Source of the DNA: Ahrensia marina
Lineage (GTDB): Bacteria > Pseudomonadota > Alphaproteobacteria > Rhizobiales > Rhizobiaceae
Direction: 5' to 3'
Assembly: GCF_001293565.1 (NCBI RefSeq)
Contig: NZ_JXMU01000005.1
Location: forward strand, 124,001 to 188,000
Length of the DNA: 64,000 nucleotides
The notes under the pieces were generated by a model that saw only the letters and a program-made list of their open reading frames with translations, had not been told where the DNA came from and did no database searches. The position numbers and the translations under genes are program-made. This document shows, in pieces, positions 46,186-55,454 of the stretch (positions are counted from its first letter, which is position 1; each line of letters begins with the position of its first letter).

Positions 46186-46872
46186 ATGGGAAAACCAGAA
46201 GTGACGAAGGCGAATACAGTTTCAAGATATAAAGATGTCTGCGCGCAAATTGATGCGGCTGCCAAGTCTGCAGGGCGGCAAAGTGATGCAGTGCAATTGG
46301 TGGCTGTATCAAAAACTTATTTTGAAGATGATATCGAGCCGGTCATTGAAACGGGGCACCGGATTTTTGGTGAGAACCGTATTCAGGAAAGCCAGAAAAA
46401 ATGGCCCGCGCTTAAAGAAAAATACAGCGATATTGAACTTCATTTGATTGGACCGCTGCAAAGCAACAAGGCTGGCGAGGCGGTTGCTCTGTTTGATGTG
46501 ATTGAAACCGTTGACCGCGAGAAGATTGCCAATGCTTTAGCAGGCGAGATGCGCAAGCAAGACCGGCAGCTGGATGTTTATATTCAGGTCAATACGGGCA
46601 TGGAAGAACAGAAAGCCGGCATAGCACCGCAGCAAACAGGTCCGTTTGTTTCTTTTTGCCGTGATGATTTGCAACTCAATGTTGTCGGCTTGATGTGCAT
46701 TCCGCCTGCCGACGAGAATCCGGGCCCGCATTTTGCATTATTGCGAAAGCTCGCGCGGGAGAATAAGCTTGATAAACTGTCAATGGGAATGTCCGGCGAT
46801 TTTGAAACAGGCATTGAATTTGGCGCAACATTAGTGCGCGTCGGGTCGGCAATATTCGGATCGAGGGCATAA
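46186..46872 (+). CDS. YggS-family pyridoxal phosphate-binding protein (PLP homeostasis)
   Basis: 228-residue single-domain alanine-racemase-fold protein. PLP is held by the Lys in LVAVSKTY; FGENRIQESQKKW, HLIGPLQSNKAG and SMGMSGDFETGIEFGATLVRVG are the family blocks. It binds PLP and affects vitamin B6 and amino-acid balance but has no known catalytic activity. The ATG at 46186 is used; a GTG at 46201 is an alternative. Monocistronic. Confidence 0.94.
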   Translation: MGKPEVTKANTVSRYKDVCAQIDAAAKSAGRQSDAVQLVAVSKTYFEDDIEPVIETGHRIFGENRIQESQKKWPALKEKYSDIELHLIGPLQSNKAGEAVALFDVIETVDREKIANALAGEMRKQDRQLDVYIQVNTGMEEQKAGIAPQQTGPFVSFCRDDLQLNVVGLMCIPPADENPGPHFALLRKLARENKLDKLSMGMSGDFETGIEFGATLVRVGSAIFGSRA

Positions 46873-46985
46873 AGTCCGAGTTTGTGGTTCTTAAAGTTAG
46901 CTGACAATTAACTATAATTGCGGCATATGGAACCGGAATTAGTAATGTTTGCGCGTGATCGCAATTGCAAAATTTGGAGATTTGA

Positions 46986-47831
46986 ATGTCTATGAAAAAG
47001 GTTCGCGCATTTGCGTGCACGATGGCAACAACGGCAATGCTTGCAGCACCTATTGCCGCAGTTACACCTATTGTTTTGACAACGCCGGCTATGGCTGCGA
47101 AATGCGGCAATAACGCTTCGGGTTTCAACAGCTGGAAACAGGCTTTTGCAGAAGAAGCTGCGGCCAAAGGAATTAAAAATCGCGGGCTTCAGGCGCTTGC
47201 TGGCGCACAATATGCGACCAAGACAATCGCGGCGGACCGCAACCAGAAGTCATTCAAATATTCTTTGAAAAAGTTCATGCAGGTACGCGGTGCCAGCACA
47301 ATCGTAGCGCAAGGCAAAAAGAAGAAAAATGCTGATGCGAGGTTCTTTGCTAATATAGAAGCAAGATATGGTGTTCCGGCCGGACCGCTTCTCGCTATTC
47401 ACGGTATGGAAACAGGGTTTGGCCGTTTTACCGGCAATACAAATATGATTTCTGCTGCTGCGACCCTGGCTTACGATTGCCGCCGCTCGGAATTTTTCAC
47501 AGGACATTTGCTTGCGGCGCTGAAATTGGTGGATCGCGGCGTAATCAGTGCCAGTACCCGTGGTGCGGCCCATGCTGAACTGGGTCATACACAATTTCTA
47601 GCAGGCAATGTTCTTAAATATGGCGTTGATGGTGACGGTAACGGCCGTCTTGATCTGAACAATAAATATGATGCCTTGGCATCGACAGCGAATTTCCTGC
47701 GTGCCCATGGCTGGCGCAAGGGCGGCGGCTATCAGAAAGGTGAGCGCAATTTCCGCGCGATCCAAGGCTGGAACGCTGCCGGTGTTTATCAGCAAGCTAT
47801 TGCAATCATGGCAAAACAGATCGACGGTTAA
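46986..47831 (+). CDS. Exported MltB-like lytic transglycosylase
   Basis: 281 residues with a signal peptide ending TPAMAAKC (cleavage after AMA likely). The SLT_2 (MltB-like) domain has the catalytic Glu142 in HGMETGFGRF, ISAAATLAYDCRR and an EF-hand-like loop DGDGNGRLDLNN near 216, as in MltB. It cleaves peptidoglycan strands to 1,6-anhydromuropeptides in the periplasm. No lipobox, so probably soluble. GGAG lies six bases before the ATG. A strong terminator follows. Confidence 0.88.
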   Translation: MSMKKVRAFACTMATTAMLAAPIAAVTPIVLTTPAMAAKCGNNASGFNSWKQAFAEEAAAKGIKNRGLQALAGAQYATKTIAADRNQKSFKYSLKKFMQVRGASTIVAQGKKKKNADARFFANIEARYGVPAGPLLAIHGMETGFGRFTGNTNMISAAATLAYDCRRSEFFTGHLLAALKLVDRGVISASTRGAAHAELGHTQFLAGNVLKYGVDGDGNGRLDLNNKYDALASTANFLRAHGWRKGGGYQKGERNFRAIQGWNAAGVYQQAIAIMAKQIDG

Positions 47832-47895
47832 TCACCGTACTGATTGAGGCTGGCTCCTATGGGCCAGCTTTCAACATTCTTTATGAGAACGACAA

Positions 47896-47927
47896 AAACC
47901 CGCCGCAGTGATGCTGGCGGGTTTTTT
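47896..47927. terminator. Bidirectional intrinsic terminator
   Basis: AAACCCGCC (47896-47904) and GGCGGGTTT (47916-47924) form a nine-pair stem around an 11-base loop with T-runs on both strands. It serves the MltB-like gene and the convergent rpmF. Confidence 0.9.
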
Positions 47928-47950
47928 AATGTGTGTACTTAAGTTTTAAC

Positions 47951-48133
47951 TTAAGATTCTTTAGCTTCCAGAACCTGGCGGCCACGGTACATACCGGTTT
48001 TCAGGTCGATATGGTGTGGGCGGCGAAGTTCGCCTGAAGACTTGTCTTCAACATATGTCGGGTTTTTAAGCGCGTCTGTTGAACGGCGCATACCACGCTT
48101 AGAGCGTGAGATCTTGCTCTTAGGAACAGCCAT
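47951..48133 (-). CDS. rpmF: 50S ribosomal protein L32
   Basis: 60-residue L32: [18 protein letters not shown], then [16 protein letters not shown]. The zinc-binding cysteines seen in some L32 proteins are absent, as in alphaproteobacteria generally. Four additional upstream codons are open but MAVPKSK is the universal start. It is transcribed after mtgA with a 142-base gap that could hold its own promoter. Confidence 0.97.
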   Translation of the reverse strand: MAVPKSKISRSKRGMRRSTDALKNPTYVEDKSSGELRRPHHIDLKTGMYRGRQVLEAKES

Positions 48134-48275
48134 TTTATACTCCAAAGTCGATGCGCAGTAACGTCGCCGGTGATTGGGCCGGGCCGTAAAAACCGTTCCG
48201 CGCTAGAATTGATTGGCGCGCTATACACCCTGCAAGCCTGTTTGAGAAGCCATCCACCGAAATTTTATGCAGATT

Positions 48276-49037
48276 CTATTCAAGGCACTTAATATAGGCC
48301 CCGGAATTTTGCGCCCGTTTGATATTTACAGAGGCTAAACGCCGCAGACCCTGTGTAGGATTGCTGGGTTCGCGCATAATCGGGTTGGGCAGGGTGACTG
48401 CCATATAGGCTGCTTGTTTGCGCGATAAATCCGCAGCAGATACGCCGAAATGGCTTTGGCTACCTGCTTCGATGCCAAACACGCCATTTTCATCCCATTC
48501 AGCAATATTGAGATAAATTTCCATGATACGCTTTTTGGGCAAAACAAGATCAATCCAAAGCGCCAATGGAATTTCCAGAACTTTACGTAAATAGGAACGC
48601 CCGCCCCATAAAAAGAGATTTTTGGCGGTCTGCATGGTGATGGTTGAGGCACCGCGGGTTTTTTCACCGTCAATTGCATCGGAAATGACGAGGTTTAATG
48701 CGTTCCAGTCAATGCCGTTATGTGCACAAAACTGGCCATCTTCCGAGACCAGAACCGCTTGATAGGCAACCGGAGCCATATCGCTTAAGTCAATCCAGCG
48801 CCGGTCAACAGGTTGAAAGGCAAGGTGGCGTGAAAGCATCAATGTAGATGTCGGATGAACGGCCTCCCAGCGATAGAGCACCGTTAAAGCAAAAGGAAGC
48901 AATATAATTGCCAGGATTGCCAGCACTGTCCATTTGAACAGGCCGGCTACCCGCTGACGCAATGTTGGCCGCAGAATTTTCGGCTTTTGTGTTCGCACGG
49001 TCTTCTTACCTGATTTTCTTTTGGGTTTACTGGCCAA
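48276..49037 (-). CDS. mtgA: Monofunctional biosynthetic peptidoglycan transglycosylase
   Basis: 253-residue GT51 glycosyltransferase that polymerises lipid II into glycan strands. It has a basic cytoplasmic N-terminus, one transmembrane helix (about 33-55) and the catalytic SEDGQFCAHNG with Glu99, then GASTITMQTAKNLFLW, KKRIMEIYLNIAEWDENGVFGIEAGS and AAYMAVTLPNP. There is no penicillin-binding domain. The mtgA-rpmF arrangement is common in Rhizobiales. It is divergent from ispA. Confidence 0.96.
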   Translation of the reverse strand: MASKPKRKSGKKTVRTQKPKILRPTLRQRVAGLFKWTVLAILAIILLPFALTVLYRWEAVHPTSTLMLSRHLAFQPVDRRWIDLSDMAPVAYQAVLVSEDGQFCAHNGIDWNALNLVISDAIDGEKTRGASTITMQTAKNLFLWGGRSYLRKVLEIPLALWIDLVLPKKRIMEIYLNIAEWDENGVFGIEAGSQSHFGVSAADLSRKQAAYMAVTLPNPIMREPSNPTQGLRRLASVNIKRAQNSGAYIKCLE

Positions 49038-49172
49038 AATACTGCGATGTTCCTCTGGGTGCTGGCTCTGTTTTGCGCGGATAATGGTTGAACTTTTCTC
49101 AATCCATAGGCAATTGAATAATCACATATAAAATGACCGATCAAGCAGACGGCTAAACAGTGAGGCAAGTTT

Positions 49173-50090
49173 GTGGCTCAATTCAACCAAACGCAATTTG
49201 TAGAGATACTTAAATCGCGCGCCAAACAAATGGACGACTTTCTGGCTACCTATCTAAATGCCGATGCTAAAAATGGCGAAATAGACCGGCCTGAAAAACT
49301 TGTAAACGCGATGCGTCATGGTGTTCTTAACGGCGGTAAGCGTATCCGGCCTTTTTTTGTCATTGAAATTGCAAAGATGCTCGGCGCCGATGAAGAGCTG
49401 GCTCTATTTCCGGCTGCCGGACTTGAATGTCTGCATTCATATTCTCTGGTTCATGATGATTTGCCAGCTATGGATGATGATGATTTAAGACGTGGCCAAC
49501 CCACGGTCCATATTGCCTATGATGAAGCGACGGCAATTTTGGCAGGCGATGCTTTGTTGACCTTGGCGTTTGATCTTACCGCACATGAAGAAAGCGGCCT
49601 TTCTGCGCAGGTTCAAATCGAGCTGGTGCGCGCACTCGCGCGAGATTCCGGCGTGGGCGGTATGGTTGGCGGCCAGCAGCTTGATCTTGATAATGAGAAC
49701 AAGGAGGCGGCTGAAGAATTAATTAGCCGGATTCACGCGATGAAAACCGGCGCACTCATTCGTTATTCCTGTGAAGCCGGCGCCATAATTGCCGGTAGCA
49801 ATCATAAAGAGCGACAAAATATTCGCCGATATGGCGAGCTGGTCGGGCTTGCCTTTCAGTTGGCGGATGATTTGCTTGATGTGACATCAGATGCTGCTGC
49901 GATGGGCAAAGCAACGCGAAAAGATGCTGAAGCCGGAAAGAGCACGCTGATAGCGATTCACGGTGTCGAATGGGCGCGTGAGCGTTTGAACCAATATGTC
50001 GGGGAAGCCGAGGCCCTTTTAGCGCAATATGGGCGAAAGGCCGATATTATTCGGGCGGCGACACATTTTGTTGCCAAACGGCAGTCCTAG
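49173..50090 (+). CDS. ispA: Farnesyl diphosphate synthase / short-chain polyprenyl synthase
   Basis: 305-residue trans-prenyltransferase that condenses IPP with DMAPP and GPP. GGKRIRPFFV binds IPP; the first Asp-rich motif is DDLPAMDDDDLRRG and the second FQLADDLLDV. The residues before the first motif (HSYSLVHDDLP) fit a bacterial FPP synthase. It starts at a GTG with GAGG seven bases upstream. ispG lies close by on the other strand, so two isoprenoid genes are neighbours. Its stop overlaps that of the next gene within a shared CTAG. Confidence 0.95.
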   Translation: MAQFNQTQFVEILKSRAKQMDDFLATYLNADAKNGEIDRPEKLVNAMRHGVLNGGKRIRPFFVIEIAKMLGADEELALFPAAGLECLHSYSLVHDDLPAMDDDDLRRGQPTVHIAYDEATAILAGDALLTLAFDLTAHEESGLSAQVQIELVRALARDSGVGGMVGGQQLDLDNENKEAAEELISRIHAMKTGALIRYSCEAGAIIAGSNHKERQNIRRYGELVGLAFQLADDLLDVTSDAAAMGKATRKDAEAGKSTLIAIHGVEWARERLNQYVGEAEALLAQYGRKADIIRAATHFVAKRQS

Positions 50091-50956
50091 TTTTTCTTTA
50101 CAATACAGGGTGTTCCATTGCTGCGCAGACGGCCGCAAACCGCATTGGCTTTCTGGCGTGATGGCGCCCCCAGCCGAACTGTATAAATGCCGCGCTGTCC
50201 CATCGGCGATCTTGTCCGGCTGATCGACAGGGGCATACCCATCAAAATATTGCCGTTTCGCGCCTTAATACGACTCCAGCTGCGTTCGGCTATTTCACGT
50301 TTGAAATTGCCGGCGACTTGTATCGCCCACGGCATGGTAAATTTAGCGGCAAGCAAGCCCGCACCGGTTTCAATTATAGGCAAGCGCAGACAGGCTTTAT
50401 AAAACCCAATCTTTTCTTCAAGCGGCCGGTTTTTTATCTGGCGGCGCCGGTCAAAGAAAATGTCTGCAGGCTCGCCGGTGATATCCAGCACATAATTTTC
50501 AGTTTCTATCGGCAAATTGCCGCCTCGCGAAAGCCATTTGGCAACGCGTGTTTCGCCTGAATTATAAGCTGCCGCCGCCAAGCCGAGATTGCCGAATTGT
50601 ACACGTAATTTCGCAAGATACAGAGCGGAGGCCGGAATTGCTTTTTCCGGATCAAAAGGATCATCCAGATTACGCAGCTTGGCCGTTTCAGGCATAAATT
50701 GCGCAATTCCCTGCGCACCGACCGGCGAAATTGCATTTGCGTCAAACCGGCTTTCTTTCCAGATCAATCTGGCGAAGAAAGCCTGCGGCAGTCCGTTGAC
50801 TGATGCTTCACGGGCAATCAACTGACAAATGCGTTCGACGGAAATGTCTTCCCCGCTGTCCTTTGAAAGTGTTTGCCCAAGAGTAGAACTCATTAGGGCA
50901 GGCGTCATTGTCAGCCATGCGGCAACCGCGAGAAATGCCGCCTGCTTAAGCGGCAC
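50087..50956 (-). CDS. Lytic transglycosylase with SLT domain
   Basis: 289 residues. The frame is open for another 140 codons across ispG, but a GTG at 50956 gives [24 protein letters not shown], an ideal signal peptide, so I start there, overlapping ispG by 11 bases. The SLT domain holds the catalytic Glu68 in [12 protein letters not shown], then [13 protein letters not shown] and [15 protein letters not shown]. The C-terminal third (after about 200) ends in a SPOR-like segment ([22 protein letters not shown]), probably peptidoglycan-binding. The stop codon shares CTAG with that of ispA. Confidence 0.87.
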   Translation of the reverse strand: MPLKQAAFLAVAAWLTMTPALMSSTLGQTLSKDSGEDISVERICQLIAREASVNGLPQAFFARLIWKESRFDANAISPVGAQGIAQFMPETAKLRNLDDPFDPEKAIPASALYLAKLRVQFGNLGLAAAAYNSGETRVAKWLSRGGNLPIETENYVLDITGEPADIFFDRRRQIKNRPLEEKIGFYKACLRLPIIETGAGLLAAKFTMPWAIQVAGNFKREIAERSWSRIKARNGNILMGMPLSISRTRSPMGQRGIYTVRLGAPSRQKANAVCGRLRSNGTPCIVKKN

Positions 50957-52214
50957 CGCGTTTATCGCCTTCTTTGCCGAAACGGGCTTCGATATAATCG
51001 GCCACCATCGCTTCGAAGTCACCGGCAATATTGTCGCCGCGCAATGTCGCTGTCTTTTTGCCGTCCACAAAAACAGGTGCTGCAGGGCTTTCACCAGTTC
51101 CAGGCAGAGAAATGCCGATATCGGCATGTTTGGATTCGCCCGGACCATTGACGATACAGCCCATGACCGCGACTTTAAGCGCTTCAACACCGGGGTATTT
51201 TGTGCGCCAGACGGGCATGTTCTTGCGTAAATCGCCTTCGATTTTTTTAGCCAGTTCCTGAAAACCGGTGGATGTTGTGCGTCCACATCCCGGGCACGCC
51301 GCAACAACCGGTATGAATTGGCGAAAGCCCATTGTTTGCAGCAGTTCCTGTGCAACCTGAACTTCGCGGGTGCGGTCACCGCCCGGTTCCGGTGTCAATG
51401 ATATGCGGATTGTGTCGCCAATGCCCTGCTGCAACAAAATGCCGAGCGCTGCCGATGAGGCAACGATACCTTTCGAGCCCATACCCGCTTCGGTCAAACC
51501 CAAATGAAGGGCGTGGTTTGATCGTTTCGCAAGGTCCGTATAAACGGCAATCAGGTCCTGCACCTGACTTACCTTCGCCGATAAAATGATGCGTTCGCGC
51601 GGCATACCAACCTGTTCTGCCAGTTCGGCAGAAATCAGCGCAGACTGGACGATGGCTTCACGCATCACTTGCTGTGCGGTCATGGGAAACCCGTCCTCTT
51701 GGTTCTTGTCCATAAGACGTGTCAGTAGTTCCTGATCAAGGGATCCCCAATTAACGCCGATACGCACCGGTTTTTCATAACGGTTGGCAATTTCGATAAT
51801 GTCAGTGAACTGCTTGTCGCGTTTTTCGCGAAAGCCAACATTGCCCGGATTAATGCGATATTTTGCCAGCGCTTCCGCGCAGGCCGGATGGTCTGAAAGC
51901 AACTTGTGGCCAATATAATGAAAATCACCGACTAAAGGAATATTAAGCCCGAGGCGTTCAAGCCGTTCGCGTATTTTTGGTACAGCGGCGGCGGCCTCAT
52001 CTTTGTCGACCGTAATGCGCACAATTTCCGAGCCGGCTTTGTGCAGTGCCGCGACCTGCGCCACTGTCGCATCAATATCGGCGGTATCCGTGTTGGTCAT
52101 GGATTGGACCACAACATCACCGCCGCCGCCGACTTTCACACCGCCGACATTAACGCCGACTGTTTCGTGGCGGTCAAAGGGCGCACTGATGTAATTCGGA
52201 CTGTTTCGGGTCAT
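50946..52214 (-). CDS. ispG: 4-hydroxy-3-methylbut-2-enyl diphosphate synthase (IspG)
   Basis: Iron-sulfur enzyme of the MEP isoprenoid pathway that turns MEcPP into HMBPP. The 422-residue protein has [25 protein letters not shown] near the N-terminus and the cluster cysteines in ACPGCGRTT and in [12 protein letters not shown]. Length is normal for the bacterial form. The stop lies within the start region of the downstream lytic transglycosylase, so the two may be translationally coupled. Confidence 0.97.
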   Translation of the reverse strand: MTRNSPNYISAPFDRHETVGVNVGGVKVGGGGDVVVQSMTNTDTADIDATVAQVAALHKAGSEIVRITVDKDEAAAAVPKIRERLERLGLNIPLVGDFHYIGHKLLSDHPACAEALAKYRINPGNVGFREKRDKQFTDIIEIANRYEKPVRIGVNWGSLDQELLTRLMDKNQEDGFPMTAQQVMREAIVQSALISAELAEQVGMPRERIILSAKVSQVQDLIAVYTDLAKRSNHALHLGLTEAGMGSKGIVASSAALGILLQQGIGDTIRISLTPEPGGDRTREVQVAQELLQTMGFRQFIPVVAACPGCGRTTSTGFQELAKKIEGDLRKNMPVWRTKYPGVEALKVAVMGCIVNGPGESKHADIGISLPGTGESPAAPVFVDGKKTATLRGDNIAGDFEAMVADYIEARFGKEGDKRGAA

Positions 52215-52244
52215 GCGTTTATCTCGTCTATGACAAATAATCGG

Positions 52245-52610
52245 TCAATTCTTGCTTTCGCCAAATGCCTGCTGCCATGCGGCCTCGTCAAAGCCTGTCA
52301 GCGCAGTCTTGCCGTCTGTTCCCACGGGACGTTTGATAAAGCGCGGCTCGTTCGCCATTGCGTTTATCATGCTGTCCTCGTTTTGTGTAATGGCATCGCG
52401 CTCTGCTTCATCCAGCTTTTTAAAAGTTTGCGCCTTATGATTAAACACAGTGTCTATGCCTGCCAATGATACCCATTGGCGTAGAGATTCTTCCAAATCA
52501 TCCACTTTGGTAAAGTGCTTGTATTCCAGCGGTATGTTCTCCGCCTCAGCCCAGTTGACGGCCTTTTTCACTGTCGAGCAGCCTGCATATCCATAAATGT
52601 GCAATGTCAT
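52245..52610 (-). CDS. ArsC/Spx/MgsR-family thioredoxin-fold protein (YffB-like)
   Basis: 121 residues from MTLHIYGYAGCSTVKKAVNW; the single N-terminal Cys (GCSTVKKA) matches the Spx/YffB pattern, while the ERDAITQNEDSMINAMANEPRFIKRPV part follows the ArsC fold. YffB-type proteins are thiol-disulfide or glutathione-dependent reductases of uncertain substrate; arsenate reduction is not implied. The frame opens 21 codons earlier but MTLHIYG is the family start. Divergent from bdhA. Confidence 0.86.
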   Translation of the reverse strand: MTLHIYGYAGCSTVKKAVNWAEAENIPLEYKHFTKVDDLEESLRQWVSLAGIDTVFNHKAQTFKKLDEAERDAITQNEDSMINAMANEPRFIKRPVGTDGKTALTGFDEAAWQQAFGESKN

Positions 52611-52660
52611 GTTTTGCCTCTCTGGAACATTTTTGCCTGTCTTATCATTGAACACAGAAT

Positions 52661-52679
52661 TGTCACCTGACATGTGACA
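52661..52679. promoter_or_regulatory. TGTCAC-N7-GTGACA inverted repeat upstream of bdhA
   Basis: Perfect 6-bp half-sites (52661-52666 and 52674-52679) in the 121-base spacer between the ArsC-like gene and bdhA. Placement 53 bases before the bdhA start suits an operator. The binding protein is unknown. Confidence 0.5.
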
Positions 52680-52731
52680 TAATTACGCTTATGTTGCGGC
52701 GCAATAACACAGTGCATATTAAGAGGAAACT

Positions 52732-53523
52732 ATGATGACCGATGTAAAAACTGCAATTGTCACAGGATCCAATTCCGGCATCGGTCTTGGCATCGCCCGC
52801 TCGCTGGCGATGGAAGGGCATAATGTCGTGCTTAATTCCTACACGGATAATAAAGACGATCACGCCCTTGCGGAATCAATTTCAAAGGCGGCAGGCAATA
52901 AGACCATTTATATTTCAGCGGACCTGTCCAAAGGCGATCAGTCACGTTCGCTGGTTGAAAAAGCTGCCGAAGAGTTTGGTACAGTTGATATTCTAATCAA
53001 TAATGCCGGCATCCAGCATGTCGCGCCGATCGAAGATTTTCCTGCCGATAAATGGGATGCGATTATTGCCATCAATCTTTCATCGGCCTTTCATACAACT
53101 GCTGCTGCCCTGCCGATGATGAAAAAATCAGGCTGGGGCCGGATCATCAATATTGCATCGGCACATGGTCTGACCGCGTCACCTTTTAAATCTGCTTACA
53201 TCGCGGCAAAACACGGCATTGTCGGGCTGTCAAAAACCACAGCGCTTGAAATGGCTGAAGCCAAAATGAACGCGACATGTAATGCGATTTGTCCCGGTTA
53301 CGTGTTAACACCGTTGGTGGAGGGCCAGATTGAAGACCAGATGAAAGCGCATAAAATGAGCCGTGAAGAGGTGCTGGACAAAGTCATGTTGACGCGTCAG
53401 CCAACGCGGGAATTTGCGACCGTTGACCAGCTTGGCGGTACGGCGGTGTTTTTATGTTCTGACAATGCGTCTCAAATTACCGGCACAACAATCTCCATTG
53501 ACGGAGGATGGACGGCGCTTTGA
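52732..53523 (+). CDS. bdhA: 3-hydroxybutyrate dehydrogenase
   Basis: 263-residue short-chain dehydrogenase that oxidises (R)-3-hydroxybutyrate to acetoacetate in polyhydroxybutyrate use. Cofactor site TGSNSGIG (11-18), NNAG near 90, catalytic Ser143, Tyr156 and Lys160 (YIAAK). The segment CPGYVLTPLVEGQIEDQMK, with the substrate-binding Gln, and the end TISIDGGWTAL fit the BdhA subfamily. AGAGG lies five bases before the ATG. The patatin gene overlaps its end, a pairing also found in Sinorhizobium. Confidence 0.93.
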   Translation: MMTDVKTAIVTGSNSGIGLGIARSLAMEGHNVVLNSYTDNKDDHALAESISKAAGNKTIYISADLSKGDQSRSLVEKAAEEFGTVDILINNAGIQHVAPIEDFPADKWDAIIAINLSSAFHTTAAALPMMKKSGWGRIINIASAHGLTASPFKSAYIAAKHGIVGLSKTTALEMAEAKMNATCNAICPGYVLTPLVEGQIEDQMKAHKMSREEVLDKVMLTRQPTREFATVDQLGGTAVFLCSDNASQITGTTISIDGGWTAL

Positions 53524-54629
53524 GTAAGAGCGTTAAAACCAAAACAATCAATCTTGCACTTCAGGGCGGCGGGTCTCACGGCGCGTTTACCTGGGGTGTT
53601 CTTGATGCACTGCTTGAAGACGGCCGCTTGGAATTTGATGGTGTTTCGGGCACCAGCGCTGGCGCAATGAACGCGGTTGCAATGGCAGCAGGCATGGCAC
53701 AGGGCGGGCGTGATGGCGCGCGCCAAAAATTGCGGGAATTTTGGATAGCTGTCGGCGAAAAGGGCCGCTTTTCGCCCATTCGCCGCAATCCGCTTGATGT
53801 GTTTTTCGGCAAATATAGCTTCCAGTATTCGCCTTCATACTGGGCGGCTGATCTGTTTAGCCGCGTCTTTTCGCCCTATGATACCAACCCGCTTGATATT
53901 AATCCGCTGCGCGATGTCGTTGAAAGTGTCATTGATTTTGATGATGTTTCAAACTGCAAAAGCTTTAAAACCTTTGTGTCGGCAACCAATGTGTGGACCG
54001 GTAAGGTTCGTGTTTTTTCCGGTGATGATCTAACAGCAGATGCTGTGATGGCATCGGCGTGCCTGCCCACAATGTACAAAGCTGTTGAAATTGAAGGCGT
54101 GCCTTACTGGGATGGCGGGTTTGGCGGTAATCCGGCCTTATATCCGTTCTTTTATTCCACCGACACAGAAGACACATTGCTTGTTCAGATCAATCCGGTT
54201 GAGCGGCGCCACACGCCTAAATCAGCGCAGGAAATTCAGGATCGCATGAATGAAATCACCTTCAATGCCGGATTGCTGCGCGAATTCAGAGCCATTGAAT
54301 TTGTCCGGCGTCTAAAGCGTGAAGGACGTTTGGACGGAACAACTTATTCGTCTATCCGGATGCACCGTGTTTGTGCGGACGAAGCTTTGGCCGATCTGTC
54401 GGCTGCAACCAAACTCAATGCTGAATGGCGGTTTTTAGAGAATTTGCATGATTTGGGTTATGCTGCGGGACAGGATTTTCTGGACGAGCATTTTGATGCG
54501 ATCGGTGAAAGACCGACTTTGGACCTGTCGGAAGAATTAGAGCAGCGCGTGTTCCCCATAGATAAGAAGAAGACGGTTGGGCGCAGGCTCAGTGAGAGGC
54601 TACACAAGATTAAGCCGAAACTGGACTAG
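53508..54629 (+). CDS. Patatin-like phospholipase family protein
   Basis: 373 residues from ATG 53508; a TTG at 53520 would give MSKSVKTKTINLAL and has GGAGG eleven bases upstream, so the true start may be there. Patatin features: oxyanion loop QGGGSHGAF, nucleophile elbow GTSAG with Ser50, and catalytic Asp in WDGGFGGNP near 200. The family hydrolyses acyl esters; following bdhA it may act on polyhydroxybutyrate granules or their lipids, an inference from context. The last four bases (CTAG) overlap the TetR gene on the other strand. Confidence 0.9.
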   Translation: MDGALSKSVKTKTINLALQGGGSHGAFTWGVLDALLEDGRLEFDGVSGTSAGAMNAVAMAAGMAQGGRDGARQKLREFWIAVGEKGRFSPIRRNPLDVFFGKYSFQYSPSYWAADLFSRVFSPYDTNPLDINPLRDVVESVIDFDDVSNCKSFKTFVSATNVWTGKVRVFSGDDLTADAVMASACLPTMYKAVEIEGVPYWDGGFGGNPALYPFFYSTDTEDTLLVQINPVERRHTPKSAQEIQDRMNEITFNAGLLREFRAIEFVRRLKREGRLDGTTYSSIRMHRVCADEALADLSAATKLNAEWRFLENLHDLGYAAGQDFLDEHFDAIGERPTLDLSEELEQRVFPIDKKKTVGRRLSERLHKIKPKLD

Positions 54630-55243
54630 CTTTGTTTTCCCGCTTGCGTGTCTGAACTTATTGCTTGGGCGACAAAATCAATAAGTGTTTCGACATAATG
54701 ATCGATAGGCTGGCCGCATAAATAGGTATTACGCATACCTTCCATGCTGTGCATTATAATTTGGGCTATCGATTGCGGGCTAATGGGCGGCGTGGAAAAT
54801 CGCTCTAGATCTGCATCTCCGCGTTTGACCGCGCTTTCAATACCGTTGGTGATGATCGTCACCATCCTTGCTTTCCATTCGACCTCAATATCTTGGGCAA
54901 GCTCCTGATTAACGCCGGTTAGCTCAACGCCGTGCGGCGTTTCATCAACAAAACGGTGTATCTGGAGAATGGAGTTATCAATGCAGGCAAATAGCTGATT
55001 TCGTAGGCTGGTATTTGTCCTAAATGCGTTTTCGGCTGAAATTGCTGCGTTCTCCATCATCTGAAGGCTGATAGCCCGAAAAATGTCGGATTTGTTCTTG
55101 AAAACCTGATAAAGCGCGGGGCGCGACATTTTCGCTTCACGCGCGATGTCGTCCATCGAGGTTTTTTTAAACCCGTAATTGAGGAACACGGTCAGCGCTG
55201 ATTTGAGAATCAGGCCGCGCTTATTGTCGCAGAAATCTAGCAT
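54626..55243 (-). CDS. TetR/AcrR-family transcriptional regulator
   Basis: 205 residues: N-terminal TetR HTH (GLILKSALTVFLNYGFKKTSMDDIAREAKMSRPALYQVFKNKSDIF) and a helical ligand domain. It is divergent from the membrane-fusion/RND efflux operon across 211 bases, the typical layout of a local repressor. TGACA/TGTCA half-sites lie in that spacer. The ligand is unknown. Confidence 0.92.
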   Translation of the reverse strand: MLDFCDNKRGLILKSALTVFLNYGFKKTSMDDIAREAKMSRPALYQVFKNKSDIFRAISLQMMENAAISAENAFRTNTSLRNQLFACIDNSILQIHRFVDETPHGVELTGVNQELAQDIEVEWKARMVTIITNGIESAVKRGDADLERFSTPPISPQSIAQIIMHSMEGMRNTYLCGQPIDHYVETLIDFVAQAISSDTQAGKQS

Positions 55244-55247
55244 TATA

Positions 55248-55298
55248 TTGACACTATGACATTTTTTGGTATTTTGTCAATCTTGATACTACTGACAT
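55248..55298. promoter_or_regulatory. TGACA/TGTCA half-sites between tetR and the efflux operon
   Basis: TGACA occurs at 55249, 55257 and 55293 and TGTCA at 55275. The pair 55257-55261 and 55275-55279 forms an inverted repeat with a 13-base spacer just upstream of the tetR start. This is a plausible operator for the adjacent TetR protein. Confidence 0.45.
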
Positions 55299-55454
55299 TG
55301 CTGTAAAAGTTGTGAAATCAGTATCTTAGAAGAAAAACGGTTCCCGTTTGAAACATTAGGTTAACTCAAGTGTTTGGCGAAGTATTGCTAAGACATGAAA
55401 ACTAGGGTTTAGGAACACGTCTAGTTATATACGTAGAAAGTTACGGAAAAGACG

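Noticed and set aside
50957-51379. Long N-terminal extension of the lytic transglycosylase across ispG
   Set aside because: The extension is the shifted frame of ispG; the GTG at 50956 gives a proper signal peptide.
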